From assembly GCF_000786655.1 (NCBI RefSeq), contig NZ_JROM01000021.1:1-64000 (forward strand): a stretch of DNA of 64,000 bases, read 5' to 3'. A program made the translations under genes and the position numbers. The notes under the pieces are model-generated. The model saw only the letters and a program-made list of their open reading frames with translations, was not told the DNA's origin and did not search any database. Shown here piece after piece: positions 12,610 to 24,353 of the stretch; within the stretch, counting starts at the first letter, position 1; each line of letters opens with the position of its first letter. The stretch comes from Kocuria marina. GTDB taxonomy: Bacteria > Actinomycetota > Actinomycetes > Actinomycetales > Micrococcaceae.

Positions 12610-13872
12610 TCAGCGGGCGCGGACGGTATCGAGCAATTGCGGCAGGGCCTCGACGAACGTGTCCGCCTGCTCCGCGGTGATGATGAGAGGCGGCGCCAGA
12701 CGCAGCGTGGTGGGTCCGGTGGCGTTGAGGATGAATCCCGCCTCGCGCGCGGCCGCGACGACGCGCTGGGCCACGGGGTCCCCGGTGGCCCCGGCGTTCT
12801 CCGCGTCCTCGGCGTTCTCCGCGACGAGGTCCACGCCGATCAGCAGACCGTACTGGCGGACCTCTCCCACCCCGGGGACCTCCCGCAGCCGCTGCGCGAG
12901 GTGGGCTCCCACATCCCGGGCGTTGTCGAGCAGGTTCTCGTTCTCGAGGGTCGTGACGGTCGCGAGCCCCGCGGCCATCGCCAGGGGGTTGCCCCCGAAC
13001 GTAGTGCCGTGCTGGCCCGCTCCCAGCAGGGCCGAGACCTCCGGTCCCGCCGTGAGCATGGCCCCCACGGGGAACCCGCCGCCGAGCCCCTTGGCGAACG
13101 TCACCGCGTCCGGGAACTCACCCTCGGGCAGCTGGGCGGTGGCGGCGAGCCACGCCCCGGTGCGGCCCATCCCGGATTGCACCTCGTCCACGATCAGCAG
13201 TGCACCGTGCTCGCGCGTGAGCCTGCGGGCCAGGGCCAGGAACCCCTCGGGCAGCCCGTGCACGCCGGCCTCACCCTGGACGGGTTCCACGATCACCGCA
13301 CTCACGGTGTCGTCGAGTTCCCGCTCGAGGGCCTCCGCCGTGGCCGGGATGTGGGTGACCCCGGCGGGCAGCGGTTCGAACGGCTCGCGGTAAGCAGCCT
13401 TGGCCGTGAGCGCCAGGGATCCCATGGTCCGGCCGTGGAACGAGTTTTCCAGTGCGAGCACGCGCGTCCGGGGCTGACCCTGGGCATCCGGGTGCGCGCG
13501 GCCGTGACGACGCGCGAGCTTGAACGCGGCCTCGTTCGCCTCGGAGCCGGAATTCGCGAAGAACACGTGGGAGCCCTCGGGCGCCCCCGTGACCTTCAAC
13601 AGTTTCTCGGCCAGGTGGATACTGCCCGGGGACGTGAACAGGTTGGAGATGTGCGCGAGGGTTCCCGCTTGCTCCGAGACGGCCCGCACCCACGCCTGGT
13701 GCGCGTGGCCCAGGGCGTTCACGGCGATCCCCGCGAGCAGGTCCAGGTACCGCTTGTCGTTGGCGTCCGTGACGTACACGCCCTCGCCCGACACGAGCAC
13801 GAGTGATGGATCCCCGAACACCCCCAACAGGTGTTCCTTGTAGTCCCCCAGCAGTTCGTCCTGGTTGCTCAT
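12610..13872 (-). CDS. argD: acetylornithine aminotransferase
   Basis: PLP-dependent class III aminotransferase converting N-acetylglutamate semialdehyde to acetylornithine. The 420-residue protein has [11 protein letters not shown] starting at residue 229 and the Schiff-base lysine near 261 in [13 protein letters not shown], plus [12 protein letters not shown] near 105. Its ATG overlaps the end of argB by four bases. It may also serve the succinyl-diaminopimelate branch, as in other bacteria, but nothing here decides that. Confidence 0.95.
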   Translation of the reverse strand: MSNQDELLGDYKEHLLGVFGDPSLVLVSGEGVYVTDANDKRYLDLLAGIAVNALGHAHQAWVRAVSEQAGTLAHISNLFTSPGSIHLAEKLLKVTGAPEGSHVFFANSGSEANEAAFKLARRHGRAHPDAQGQPRTRVLALENSFHGRTMGSLALTAKAAYREPFEPLPAGVTHIPATAEALERELDDTVSAVIVEPVQGEAGVHGLPEGFLALARRLTREHGALLIVDEVQSGMGRTGAWLAATAQLPEGEFPDAVTFAKGLGGGFPVGAMLTAGPEVSALLGAGQHGTTFGGNPLAMAAGLATVTTLENENLLDNARDVGAHLAQRLREVPGVGEVRQYGLLIGVDLVAENAEDAENAGATGDPVAQRVVAAAREAGFILNATGPTTLRLAPPLIITAEQADTFVEALPQLLDTVRAR

Positions 13873-14819
13873 GAGTGCTCAACTCCGTCCGGTGTGACCT
13901 CTGTGCCGATACCCGTGTCCGTGAAGATCTCCAACAGGGACGAGTGTTCCGTGCGCCCGTCCACGATGCTCGCGCGCGGCACACCGCCGTCCACCGCTCG
14001 CAGGGCCGCCCGCATCTTCGGAATCATCCCCGATTCGAGTCCGGGCAGCATCTCACGCAGTTCCGCTGCGGACAGGGACGAGATTAGTGAGGACCGATCC
14101 GGCCAGTCCGCGTACAGGCCCTCGACGTCCGTGAGGGCCACGAACTTCTCCGCGCCCAGGGCAACGGCGACCTCGGCGGCCGCCGTGTCCGCGTTGACGT
14201 TGAGGACCTGGCCCGTGAGCGCACCCCGCCCCGCGGCGTCGTCGTCCGCATCCGCCAGTTCGGGCGCGATCGAGGCGATCACCGGGATCTTGCCGATGTC
14301 CAGCAGCTGCTCGACCGCGACCGTGTTGACGCGCGTGACGGTACCCACGAGACCGAGGTCCAGGGGCGCGCCGTCGGACCCGGTGCGGACGCGACGAGCC
14401 TGCAGCAACCCGGCGTCCTCCCCGGACATGCCCACGGCGTACGGTCCGTGCGCGTTGATCAGGCCCACGAGTTCCCGCCCCACCTGGCCCGTGAGGACCA
14501 TGCGGATGACCGACATGGCCTCGGGCGTGGTCACGCGCAGACCGTCCTTGAACTCGGACGGGATGTTCAGCGAGTCGAGCATCGCGCTGATCTGGGGGCC
14601 GCCGCCGTGGACCACGACCGGTCGGATGCCCACGTGGCGCAGGAAGACCATGTCCTCCGCGAAGGCGCGACGCAGGTCGTCGTTGATCATGGCGTTGCCG
14701 CCGTACTTGAAGACCATGGTGGAACCCGTGTAGCGCTGGATCCACGGCAGGGCCTCCATGAGGGTCTCCGCCTTGGAGCGGGCCGTCTCGTACCTGGTGT
14801 TATCGCTGAGTCGTGACAT
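13869..14819 (-). CDS. argB: acetylglutamate kinase
   Basis: Phosphorylates N-acetylglutamate, usually the feedback-regulated step of the cyclic arginine pathway. The sequence shows FKYGGNAM near the N-terminus, the VHGGGPQIS glycine-rich loop and the [12 protein letters not shown] segment of the amino acid kinase family. The start chosen ([10 protein letters not shown]) gives 316 residues, near the family length; frames extending further upstream run into argJ. It follows argJ by 10 bases. Confidence 0.95.
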   Translation of the reverse strand: MSRLSDNTRYETARSKAETLMEALPWIQRYTGSTMVFKYGGNAMINDDLRRAFAEDMVFLRHVGIRPVVVHGGGPQISAMLDSLNIPSEFKDGLRVTTPEAMSVIRMVLTGQVGRELVGLINAHGPYAVGMSGEDAGLLQARRVRTGSDGAPLDLGLVGTVTRVNTVAVEQLLDIGKIPVIASIAPELADADDDAAGRGALTGQVLNVNADTAAAEVAVALGAEKFVALTDVEGLYADWPDRSSLISSLSAAELREMLPGLESGMIPKMRAALRAVDGGVPRASIVDGRTEHSSLLEIFTDTGIGTEVTPDGVEHS

Positions 14820-14829
14820 GGTGGGCGCG

Positions 14830-16035
14830 CTAACTGGAGTAGGCGCTGTTCTCCTCGACGTAGTCATGGGTGAGGTCATTGGTCCACACGGTCGCGCTCG
14901 CGTCCCCGGCCTTGAGGTCGATGAGGACGTCAACGGCGCGCGACGCCGCGAGGTCCACGCCCTCGCGCGGGTCACCGATCGCGCCGTTGCGGCACACGGT
15001 CACGCCGTTGATGGTGACGTCGATCCGATCGGGGTCGAACTGGGCTTCCGTGGTTCCCACCGCCGAGAGCACGCGGCCCCAGTTGGGGTCGTTGCCGAAC
15101 ACCGCCGTCTTGAACAGGTTGGAGCGGGCCACCGTGCGCGAGACGTCCTCCGCCTCGGTCTCCGTGGCCGCGCCCACCGTGGTGATCGCGATGTCGTGGG
15201 AGGCACCCTCCGCGTCCGTGATCAGCTGTTGCGCAAGGCTGTGGCACACCGCGGTCAGTGCCCGGGTGAATTCCCCCTGCTCGGGCGTCCGCTGCGAGGC
15301 ACCCGAGGCCATGAGCGTTACGGTGTCGTTGGTGGACATGCACCCGTCCGAATCCGCGCGGTTGAACGTGACCCGGCACGCCTCGGCGAGCGCAGCGGAC
15401 AGCGCGTCCGCGGGCAGGACGGCGTCGGTCGTGAGGACAACGAGCATCGTGGCGAGCCCCGGGGCGAACATGCCCGCGCCCTTGGCCATGCCACCCACGG
15501 TCCAGCCGTCCCCGCTCACGCACGCCTGCTTGGGCACGATGTCGGTGGTCATGATGGCCTGCGCCGCACTCAGACCCGCTTCCCGGCCCTGCGCGAGCTC
15601 GGTCACGACGCGCGGGACACCCCCGCGCATCACCTCCATGGGCAGTTGCTCACCGATCAATCCCGTGGAGCACACGAGCACGTCCCCCGCACCGATGCCC
15701 AGCTGTTCCCCCACGAGTTTCGCGGTGGCGTGGGTGTTCTGGAATCCCCGCGGTCCCGTGCACGCGTTCGCCCCGCCGGAGTTGAGGATCACGGCCCGGG
15801 CGGTGCCCTGGCGGATCACTTCCCGGGACCAGTGGACGGGCGCTGCCGCCACGCGGTTCGAGGTGAACTGGGCGGCCGCCGCGTAGTCCGGTCCGTTGTT
15901 GACCACGAGGGCCAGGTCCTTGCCGCCGGACTTCTTGAAGCCGGCCTCGACACCCGCGGCGGTGAATCCCGCGGCGGCACACACGCCGGCGTCGGTGCTC
16001 ACGGGGATGTCGGGAACGGGGTTGTGGGAGGTCAT
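14830..16035 (-). CDS. argJ: bifunctional ornithine acetyltransferase/N-acetylglutamate synthase
   Basis: Recycles the acetyl group from acetylornithine to glutamate, and may also make acetylglutamate from acetyl-CoA. The 401-residue precursor has the self-cleavage context [14 protein letters not shown], with the new N-terminal threonine of the beta chain at about residue 196. The C-terminal NSAYSS end is typical of ArgJ. It lies between argC and argB in the operon. Its presence implies the acetyl-cycling form of the pathway. Confidence 0.95.
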   Translation of the reverse strand: MTSHNPVPDIPVSTDAGVCAAAGFTAAGVEAGFKKSGGKDLALVVNNGPDYAAAAQFTSNRVAAAPVHWSREVIRQGTARAVILNSGGANACTGPRGFQNTHATAKLVGEQLGIGAGDVLVCSTGLIGEQLPMEVMRGGVPRVVTELAQGREAGLSAAQAIMTTDIVPKQACVSGDGWTVGGMAKGAGMFAPGLATMLVVLTTDAVLPADALSAALAEACRVTFNRADSDGCMSTNDTVTLMASGASQRTPEQGEFTRALTAVCHSLAQQLITDAEGASHDIAITTVGAATETEAEDVSRTVARSNLFKTAVFGNDPNWGRVLSAVGTTEAQFDPDRIDVTINGVTVCRNGAIGDPREGVDLAASRAVDVLIDLKAGDASATVWTNDLTHDYVEENSAYSS

Positions 16036-16137
16036 GGGTTCTCCTGTCGGGGAGCGGTCACTCGGGCGACTCTTGGCGGTGGTCCGTTCGGGCGGTTCCG
16101 GTGTCGGGGCCCGTGCGGACCCACGCGGGTGAACGGC

Positions 16138-17196
<1,059 letters not shown>

Positions 17197-17202
17197 TTAT
17201 CG

Positions 17203-17234
17203 TATTTCTATGCAGGGTAGTCAATATTTATGCA
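17203..17234 (-). promoter_or_regulatory. ArgR operator (ARG boxes) upstream of argC
   Basis: Two similar 12-base half-sites, TATTTCTATGCA and AATATTTATGCA as read on the plus strand, are repeated with a period of about 20 bases, close to one helix turn times two. They end about 15 bases before the argC start. On the minus strand TTGACT and, after 17 bases, GATAAG overlap the repeats and could be the operon promoter. ArgR binding is inferred. Confidence 0.7.
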
Positions 17235-17387
17235 TGCCGGGCGGGCGCAGTGTGACCTCGAGTGGTGCCCCACCTTGAAGCGGACGCGCGGTGACACGAG
17301 ACTGGCAGTCAAGGTGCCGCGCCCGGATTGTTCGAGATACGGGCGCGGTCAGAGTACGAAGTCCGTAGAACGAAAGGGCTAGCACCC

Positions 17388-18374
17388 ATGAGCGAGACAA
17401 CCATGCAGGCCGTCATGGCCGAGGAAGCCGGCGGACCGGAGGTATTACGGGCGCGCGACGTCGCCGTACCCGAACCGGGCCCCGGACAGCTGCTCGTGCG
17501 CACCGAGGCCACGGGCGTGAACTTCATCGAGACCTACCAGCGCTCCGGCATGTATTCGGTGGACTTCCCGTTCACCCCGGGCTCGGAGGGCGCGGGCGTG
17601 ATCGAGGCCGTGGGCTCCGATGTTCCCGACGACGCCGCCGTCGCCGTGGGCGCGCGGGTGGCCACCGCCGAGGCGTCCGGGACGTACGCGCAGTACTTCC
17701 TCGTGGACGCGGACAAGGCGCTGCCCGTGCCCGACGACATGGACCCGCAGATCGCCGGCGCACTGCCGCTGCAGGGATTGACCGCGCACTACCTGGTGCG
17801 CTCCACGTTCCAGCTCACCCCGGACCACACCGCGGTGATCACCGCCGCGTCCGGCGGCGTGGGCGGGTTGGCGATCCAGCTCATGAAGCGCATCGGGGCC
17901 ACGGTCATCGCGCTGACGTCCACGCCCGAGAAGGCCGAAACGGCCCGGGGCCTGGGCGCGGACCACGTCCTCCCCTACGAGAACTTCGCCGAGAAGGTGC
18001 GGGAACTCACGGGCGGGCGCGGCGCGGACGTCGTGTACGACTCCGTGGGCAAGTCCACGTTCGACGAATCCATCAAGGCCACCCGCGTGCGGGGTACCAC
18101 GGTGCTCTTCGGCGGTTCCTCCGGGCAGGTACCGCCGTTCGACCTGCAGCGGCTCAACAGCTCCGGTTCCCTGTACGTGACCCGTCCCTCGCTCGCGTAC
18201 TACACGCTCGACCGGGACGAACGCACATGGCGCTGGGGTGAGCTGATGGACGCCGTGAGCGCCGACGAGCTCACGGTTCGCGTGGGCGGCACACACGCAC
18301 TCGCCGACGCCGCCGAGGCCCACCGCGATCTCGAAGGCCGCGGCACCCAGGGGAAGCTACTCCTTCTCCCGTAA
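17388..18374 (+). CDS. zinc-independent quinone oxidoreductase (MDR family)
   Basis: A 328-residue medium-chain dehydrogenase/reductase resembling NADPH:quinone reductase. The N-terminal GroES-like domain shows GVNFIETYQRSGMY and FTPGSEGAGVIEAVG; the NADPH-binding loop is AASGGVGGLAIQLMK. The zinc-ligand cysteines of alcohol dehydrogenases are missing. The ATG is preceded by GAAAGGG; an in-frame upstream extension has no such site. It stands alone on the plus strand between argC and a membrane protein gene, ending at a bidirectional terminator. The natural substrate is unknown. Confidence 0.9.
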   Translation: MSETTMQAVMAEEAGGPEVLRARDVAVPEPGPGQLLVRTEATGVNFIETYQRSGMYSVDFPFTPGSEGAGVIEAVGSDVPDDAAVAVGARVATAEASGTYAQYFLVDADKALPVPDDMDPQIAGALPLQGLTAHYLVRSTFQLTPDHTAVITAASGGVGGLAIQLMKRIGATVIALTSTPEKAETARGLGADHVLPYENFAEKVRELTGGRGADVVYDSVGKSTFDESIKATRVRGTTVLFGGSSGQVPPFDLQRLNSSGSLYVTRPSLAYYTLDRDERTWRWGELMDAVSADELTVRVGGTHALADAAEAHRDLEGRGTQGKLLLLP

Positions 18375-18394
18375 GGTGCGTCGCGAACACGATG

Positions 18395-18428
18395 AAGGGG
18401 CCGGATCCGATAACGGATCCGGCCCCTT
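18395..18428. terminator. bidirectional terminator between quinone reductase and membrane protein
   Basis: A perfect 15-bp inverted repeat (AAGGGGCCGGATCCG and complement) with an ATAA loop lies 20 bases after the quinone reductase stop and 17 bases after the stop of the converging membrane protein gene. It can serve both transcripts. Confidence 0.85.
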
Positions 18429-18445
18429 CTGCTCGCCGAGAGAAC

Positions 18446-19057
18446 TCACACCCCCGGGCGCACCCCTCGGTGGACCCGGCGCACGCCCCACACGGTCAGG
18501 GCGACTGCCGCGAGCGCGGCCACTCCCAGGGCCCCGGCCTTGACCCGCTGCCCCGTGACGGTGGAGTCCGTGACCCCGTCCATCCCGTAGCTGCCGGGCT
18601 CGTCGGTTTCCACGACCCGCAGGGTTCCGTCCTGCACCGCGAGCAGGGCGTCCACCTGCTGCGGGAAGTCGGAGTCCTGCACACCGTTCTGGGTGCCGCG
18701 GAACGTGATCTGGTTCCCCTCGGTCTTCTTGACGGGATCGTCGAGCCGGTTGTCGAACGGGTAGCGTTCGGTCAGCTCGTTCTTGGGCATGATGCCCGCG
18801 TAGATCCCGTTGTAGTCCTGGGTCACGAGGTCCTTGGTGAGTGTCTGGTACGTCCCGGAGACGACCATCGACTCCCCCGCCCACTCCTCCAGCCGGGAGG
18901 CCTTGTCGAAGGACAGCGCCGAGAGCAGCCCCAGCAGCAGGCTCACCACGGCGCCCAGCAACACGATGAGGACGATCCACCATCCTCGGGCACCACCGGG
19001 TCGGGTGTCCTGGTCGTGCTCGTCGAAAGCGATGAGTTCCTGGGCGTCGTGGCTCAC
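18446..19057 (-). CDS. conserved two-helix membrane protein of unknown function
   Basis: A 203-residue protein I cannot assign to a family. It has a short acidic cytoplasmic N-terminus, a first membrane helix at about residues 26-49 (WWIVLIVLLGAVVSLLLGLL), a soluble domain of about 120 residues predicted outside the membrane, and a second helix at about 172-191 followed by a basic tail (RRVHRGVRPGV). The central domain is rich in Asp, Thr and Gln with no cysteines. It lies downstream of pheT with a 30-base gap and may be cotranscribed with it. Confidence 0.75.
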   Translation of the reverse strand: MSHDAQELIAFDEHDQDTRPGGARGWWIVLIVLLGAVVSLLLGLLSALSFDKASRLEEWAGESMVVSGTYQTLTKDLVTQDYNGIYAGIMPKNELTERYPFDNRLDDPVKKTEGNQITFRGTQNGVQDSDFPQQVDALLAVQDGTLRVVETDEPGSYGMDGVTDSTVTGQRVKAGALGVAALAAVALTVWGVRRVHRGVRPGV

Positions 19058-19087
19058 GGTATGACTTCTCCTGGCTGGTGGGGGTGG

Positions 19088-21640
19088 TCAGCTTCGGATC
19101 TCGGCGCCGTGTTCGCGATGCGCGGCACTCACGGCGTTCTCACGGGCCTCGGAGGCCTCGTCCGCGGTGAGGGTGCGATCCGGGGCGCGGAACCGCAGCG
19201 CGATCGCCACGGACTTCTTGCCCTCGGGGATGCCCTTGCCCGCGTACACGTCGAAGACCTCAGCCGCTTCGAGCAACTCACCCGCGCCGCGACGCACCGT
19301 GCTCAGCAGGTCCGCCGCGGGGACGTTCGCGTCCACCACGAGTGCGACATCCTGGGTGGCCGCGGGGTAACCCGAGATCGCCTGCGCGGTGACCGCCGAG
19401 GCCTCACGATCGAGCAGCGCCGAGAGGTCGAGTTCCACGGCGCACGTGCGCTCGGGCAGACCCTGGGCCGCGACGAGCTTGGGGTGCAGCTCTCCCGCCA
19501 TACCGATCACGGCGCCGTCCTGAGTGCTCAGCTGCGCAGTGCGCCCGGGGTGGAACGCGTGATGCGAGCCCTGGGTGACCCTCAGCTCCACGCCCACGCT
19601 GCGTGCGGCGAGCACGGCGACGTCGAGCGCGTCCTGCCAGTCCAGGGTGCGCGGCGCAACCCACGGGCCTGCAGCGGCGTCGTGCCCCGTGAGCACCGCG
19701 GCGAGCCTGCGCGGCTGGTCGGGGACGGCGGCGTCGAGCCGTTCGAGCTCCGGAGCGGCCGGGCGCACGCCGAGCGGCGGGATGGGCTGGGTGTCCGGGG
19801 TGTAGCCGTCCGCGAGGAACACGTGGCCCATCTCGTAGAGGGCCAGGTCCCGCAGTCCGCGCGAGTGGTTGCGCTTGAGCACCTCGAGCAGCCCGGGCAG
19901 GATGCTCACCCGCAGCAGGGACTGGGCCTCGCTGATGGGGTTCGCGAGCTTGATCGACGCCACGTGCTCACCGTCCGCGCTGCCCCACAGGTCGTTGTCC
20001 GCCTGGGACACGAACGGGTAGCTGAGCACCTCGGTGAGCCCGGCGGCCGCGAGCGTGTTGGCCACGCGGCGTCGCGCGGCCTGCGAGCGCGTGAAGCCGC
20101 GCCCGGGAGGCGCCACGGGGAGGCGATCGGGGATCTTGTCGTAGCCGTCCAGACGCGCGACCTCCTCGACGAGGTCCTCCTTCTCGAGCAGATCCGGGCG
20201 CCACGACGGCGGGACCACGGTCCAGCCGTCCGCGGTCTCCGTGACCTCGGCGCCGATGGCCACGAGGCTGCGCTCGACGACCTCTGGAGAGTAGTCCACT
20301 CCAACGCGCGCCGCAGGGTAGCCCGCGGGCAGCTCGATCGCGGCGGGGCGGTCCGTGTGGTCCACGTCCGTGACCCGCCCGGAGTCCGTGCCGCCGGCCA
20401 GCTCCACGAGGAGGTCGACGACGCGCTGCGCAGCAACCGGTGCGAGCTGCGGGTCCACGCCGCGCTCGTATCGCTTGGACGCCTCCGAGGGCAGCTTGTG
20501 GCGGCGGGCGGTGCGGGCGATCGAGACCTCGTCGAAGCGCGCGGCCTCCACGAGCACGCGCGTGGTGTTCTCCCCGACCTCGGTCGCAGCACCGCCCATG
20601 ACGCCGGCGAGGCCCACGGGACCGGACTCGTCCGCGATCACGAGGTCCTCGGAGTTCAGCTCACGGGACTTGTCGTCCAGCGTGGTCAGCTTCTCTCCCG
20701 CCCGCGCACGGCGCACGGTGATCCCGCCCTGCAGGGTGTCTGCGTCGTAATTGTGGATCGGCTGGCCGTACTCGAGCATCACGTAGTTGGAGATGTCCAC
20801 GGGCAGGCTCAGGGAGCGGATCCCGGCCAGGCGCAACCGGGACACGAGCCATGGCGGGGACGGGATGGACGGGTCCACGTTCTCCACGATGCGCACCGCG
20901 AAGCGGTTGCATCCCGCGCGGCCGTGGATCGGGGCGTCGTCGGACACGGTCACGGGGAACCCGTCCTCGGTGGACGCGGGCACCCGCGGCGCGAGCTCCG
21001 CCACGGGATCCGTGAACGGTGCGCGCACCGCGTGGCAGTACTCGCGGGCGATCCCGCGGATCGAGAACGCGTACCCGCGGTCCGGGGTCACGTTGACCTC
21101 TGCCGCCGAGTCGTAGAGACCCAGCAGCTCCAGGGCGTCGGAGCCGATCTCGGGGTCCAGCCCGATCCGAGACAGCACCAGGATGCCGTCGTGGTCGTCG
21201 CCAATGCCGAGCTCGCGCACGGAGGCGATCATGCCTGCCGAGATGTGGCCGTAGGTCTTGCGCGCGGAGATCCGGAAGTCACCCGGCAGCACCGCACCCG
21301 GAAGGGCGACGACCACCTTGTCACCCACCGAGAAGTTGTGGGCACCGCAGATGATTCCCTGGACGCCCGAGGGGTCGATGCCCTTGCCCGTCAGCGTCTG
21401 CTCATGGCCCTCCGGCACCACGCGCACGGAGCACCAGTTCACGGTCTTGCCGTTGGAGTGGGTCTCGGGCTCCATGGAGAGCACCTGGCCCACCACGATC
21501 GGACCGGAGAGGGAGTCGGAGGGGCGGTGGACGTCCTCCTCCTCAAGACCCACCTTCACGAGGGTGGCCAGGACGTCCTCCGCGGTGGCGTCCTCGGGAA
21601 CGGGCGCGTACTCACGCAGCCATGACAAAGGAACTCGCAT
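19088..21640 (-). CDS. pheT: phenylalanine--tRNA ligase beta subunit
   Basis: Beta chain of the alpha2-beta2 PheRS that charges tRNA-Phe. The 850-residue protein begins with MRVPLSWLREYAP, then an EMAP/tRNA-binding domain (residues about 40-150), the B3/B4 editing domain, a B5 domain (SPEVVERSLVAIGAEV) and a C-terminal anticodon-binding FDX-ACB domain with IALRFRAPDRTLT. Length is normal for the bacterial type. It follows pheS by four bases. Confidence 0.97.
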   Translation of the reverse strand: MRVPLSWLREYAPVPEDATAEDVLATLVKVGLEEEDVHRPSDSLSGPIVVGQVLSMEPETHSNGKTVNWCSVRVVPEGHEQTLTGKGIDPSGVQGIICGAHNFSVGDKVVVALPGAVLPGDFRISARKTYGHISAGMIASVRELGIGDDHDGILVLSRIGLDPEIGSDALELLGLYDSAAEVNVTPDRGYAFSIRGIAREYCHAVRAPFTDPVAELAPRVPASTEDGFPVTVSDDAPIHGRAGCNRFAVRIVENVDPSIPSPPWLVSRLRLAGIRSLSLPVDISNYVMLEYGQPIHNYDADTLQGGITVRRARAGEKLTTLDDKSRELNSEDLVIADESGPVGLAGVMGGAATEVGENTTRVLVEAARFDEVSIARTARRHKLPSEASKRYERGVDPQLAPVAAQRVVDLLVELAGGTDSGRVTDVDHTDRPAAIELPAGYPAARVGVDYSPEVVERSLVAIGAEVTETADGWTVVPPSWRPDLLEKEDLVEEVARLDGYDKIPDRLPVAPPGRGFTRSQAARRRVANTLAAAGLTEVLSYPFVSQADNDLWGSADGEHVASIKLANPISEAQSLLRVSILPGLLEVLKRNHSRGLRDLALYEMGHVFLADGYTPDTQPIPPLGVRPAAPELERLDAAVPDQPRRLAAVLTGHDAAAGPWVAPRTLDWQDALDVAVLAARSVGVELRVTQGSHHAFHPGRTAQLSTQDGAVIGMAGELHPKLVAAQGLPERTCAVELDLSALLDREASAVTAQAISGYPAATQDVALVVDANVPAADLLSTVRRGAGELLEAAEVFDVYAGKGIPEGKKSVAIALRFRAPDRTLTADEASEARENAVSAAHREHGAEIRS

Positions 21641-21644
21641 TGCT

Positions 21645-22736
<1,092 letters not shown>

Positions 22737-22810
22737 TCACGAGCTCGCTCCCCTTGCGGGTGAGCCGCTTCCGTGCAAATGCCCGCAGCGTGGCCGGTGC
22801 GGGCAGGGTC

Positions 22811-22855
22811 AGTCTAGTGGAGTGATTCGAGGTGCCGCCCAACCTGAGGCACCTC
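22811..22855 (-). promoter_or_regulatory. pheST promoter region
   Basis: The minus strand carries TAGACT at 22811-22816, giving a pheS leader of about 100 bases. Just upstream an 8-bp inverted repeat (GAGGTGCC and complement, 22829-22855) overlaps the place where the -35 would be; it could be a terminator for genes upstream or a protein-binding site. No clear -35 is visible. Confidence 0.4.
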
Positions 22856-22891
22856 ACGCGCTACAGGATGACCGCCCGCTGACCAACCGCA

Positions 22892-22912
22892 CCCCGAATT
22901 CCTCGTTCGGGG
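22892..22912 (-). terminator. possible terminator after the Doc toxin gene
   Basis: A 7-bp inverted repeat, CCCCGAA with TTCGGGG and a 7-base loop, lies about 45 bases past the toxin stop codon. There is no T-run, so termination is a guess from position. Confidence 0.4.
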
Positions 22913-22958
22913 CCGCCACGACGACGGCAGGTTCTTGATGGGCACTGTCACTATCACC

Positions 22959-23330
22959 TCACGGCCAGGAGATCAGATGCTCCTTGAGTGTCCGGGCGCT
23001 CTCCTCCAACGGGATCGCGTCGTTGGCGACGGCGAGCACCAGATCGAACGCTGTATCGGTGTCGAAATCATGCCGATAGTCGTTGAGCCCGAGGAAGACG
23101 ACCATGAGCGTCCACGCCGTCCGCTTGTTCCCATCCACGAGGGCGTGGTTGCGAATCAGTGACTCCAGTAACGCAGCTGCTTTCAGTTCGATCGCGGCGT
23201 AGGCATCCTCACCGAACACCGTGGTCGCGGGTCTGGCGAGTGCCGAGGCGAGGAGGCCGACGTCGCGGACATGGAACCCGAAGTGGTCGATGACGTAGAG
23301 GGCGTCGGCGAGGTCGGGGTACGCCGTCAC
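22959..23330 (-). CDS. Fic/Doc-family toxin of a type II toxin-antitoxin module
   Basis: A 123-residue protein of the Doc branch of the Fic fold. The catalytic loop reads HALVDGNKRTAW at residues 62-73; the Lys in GNKR, in place of the Gly of classical AMP-transferring Fic enzymes, is typical of Doc, which phosphorylates and inactivates EF-Tu. The GTG start overlaps the antitoxin stop codon by four bases, giving tight coupling. No membrane or signal sequence is present. The EF-Tu target is inferred from the family. The pair is lodged between pheS and a NUDIX gene. Confidence 0.87.
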   Translation of the reverse strand: MTAYPDLADALYVIDHFGFHVRDVGLLASALARPATTVFGEDAYAAIELKAAALLESLIRNHALVDGNKRTAWTLMVVFLGLNDYRHDFDTDTAFDLVLAVANDAIPLEESARTLKEHLISWP

Positions 23331-23533
23331 GCGTCTTCGAGTCGCTTCAGCAACTGGGCGTCGTGCGTCTCGACGAATCGGAGGGTATCGTCAACGAGAT
23401 GACGGCGGGTGTGGCGCTCGACGATGAGCTGGGCCCCCTGGAGGAGCAGAGAGCTCTTGGACGTGTGTTCGGCGGCGGCGATCTCATCCAGCCGGCGATT
23501 CAGATCCTCGGGAAGTCGCACGTTGATGGCCAT
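23327..23533 (-). CDS. ribbon-helix-helix antitoxin
   Basis: A 68-residue protein starting MAINVRLPEDLNRRLDEIA, the classic ribbon-helix-helix DNA-binding pattern of CopG-like antitoxins, with a C-terminal helical segment (VDDTLRFVETHDAQLLKRLED) likely to bind and neutralise the Doc toxin downstream. Classical Doc is paired with Phd rather than a ribbon-helix-helix protein, though mixed pairings are known. No Shine-Dalgarno sequence precedes the ATG, and TACCAT sits where a -10 would be for a leaderless transcript. Confidence 0.85.
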   Translation of the reverse strand: MAINVRLPEDLNRRLDEIAAAEHTSKSSLLLQGAQLIVERHTRRHLVDDTLRFVETHDAQLLKRLEDA

Positions 23534-23539
23534 GACTCA

Positions 23540-23558
23540 TGGTACCAAAGCGGTACCA
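23540..23558. promoter_or_regulatory. probable autoregulatory operator of the toxin-antitoxin module
   Basis: A perfect 7-bp inverted repeat, TGGTACC - AAAGC - GGTACCA, starts seven bases upstream of the antitoxin ATG. Ribbon-helix-helix antitoxins commonly bind such palindromes over their own promoter. The position and symmetry are seen; the binding is inferred. Confidence 0.6.
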
Positions 23559-23579
23559 CCCCCGTTGCCCTGTAGCGGG

Positions 23580-23625
23580 GCCCACGAAGAACGTGTCCGC
23601 CAACTCCCGGGCCGGGTAGTTCGGC
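23580..23625 (-). pseudogene. degenerate pheS-like fragment
   Basis: This 46-base stretch matches pheS at 22179-22224 with about 38 identical bases, on the same strand and in the same codon phase. It translates as PNYPARELADTFFVG against [15 protein letters not shown] in PheS, 9 of 15 identical. The similarity stops at both ends. The remaining sequence up to the NUDIX gene (about 235 bases) shows no gene. It may be a remnant of a second, divergent pheS or of the DNA that brought in the toxin-antitoxin module. Confidence 0.5.
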
Positions 23626-23862
23626 GGCGGATGAACGGACGCACCAACGGCCGCGCCGTGAGTGCAGCCCACCGCCATGGGGCACGAGCTCAGCCCCGTG
23701 CTGAGACGCATTCTCCGGACGTCCCCACGGCTCGCTGAATGAAAGCCACGTTGGGTAGATCCGGCCAGTACGGAAGGAACGTGCCGGAATCAGGGTGAAC
23801 ATCCATTGGTCCCAGGCTGTACCAGACCGGGATTCACGTGGGTGACTGCTGACTCGGCGAGG

Positions 23863-24306
23863 TCACGGAGCGATCCGCTCCAGCAGTGCACGCACGATCG
23901 GCACGTCCGCGGGGATCCACGGCAGAGCCAGGACAGTGTCTGGGTCATGGAGCGGAACCCACCGCACGGCCAGGTGATCTGCGCCCACCACGGGTGCGTC
24001 CGCCGTGGTTCCGGTCCACACGCGCATCGCGGCCTTCTCGGACAGTGGCCACCCCTGGGCATGGGGGCCGAAGATCTCATCCAGTAGTTCCACCCGCACC
24101 GACAGCTCCTCCGCGCATTCGCGCACGAGTGCTTCCTCGGCGCTCTCCCCCGGTTCCTGTTTCCCGCCCGGGAACTCCCACAGTCCGCGCAGATCCTCGG
24201 GGTAGGCCCGCTGGGCGGCGAGGAACGCGGTGGGGTGTTGCGCGTCGTCGAGCAGGGCCACTCCGACCACCTGGGTCCGGAAGCGCGCGGGAAGAACGGA
24301 AGTCAT
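23863..24306 (-). CDS. NUDIX hydrolase, MutT-like
   Basis: A 147-residue protein with a complete Nudix box, GGKQEPGESAEEALVRECAE followed by ELSV, preceded by GLWEFPG as in MutT-type 8-oxo-dGTP pyrophosphohydrolases. It would hydrolyse oxidised nucleotides in the cytoplasm; the precise substrate is inferred. It lies about 50 bases downstream of the rRNA methyltransferase gene and upstream of the toxin-antitoxin pair. Confidence 0.9.
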   Translation of the reverse strand: MTSVLPARFRTQVVGVALLDDAQHPTAFLAAQRAYPEDLRGLWEFPGGKQEPGESAEEALVRECAEELSVRVELLDEIFGPHAQGWPLSEKAAMRVWTGTTADAPVVGADHLAVRWVPLHDPDTVLALPWIPADVPIVRALLERIAP

Positions 24307-24353
24307 AGTGCCCAGTGTGTCATCGGCGCTTCACAGAACGCCGTGAGCACGGG

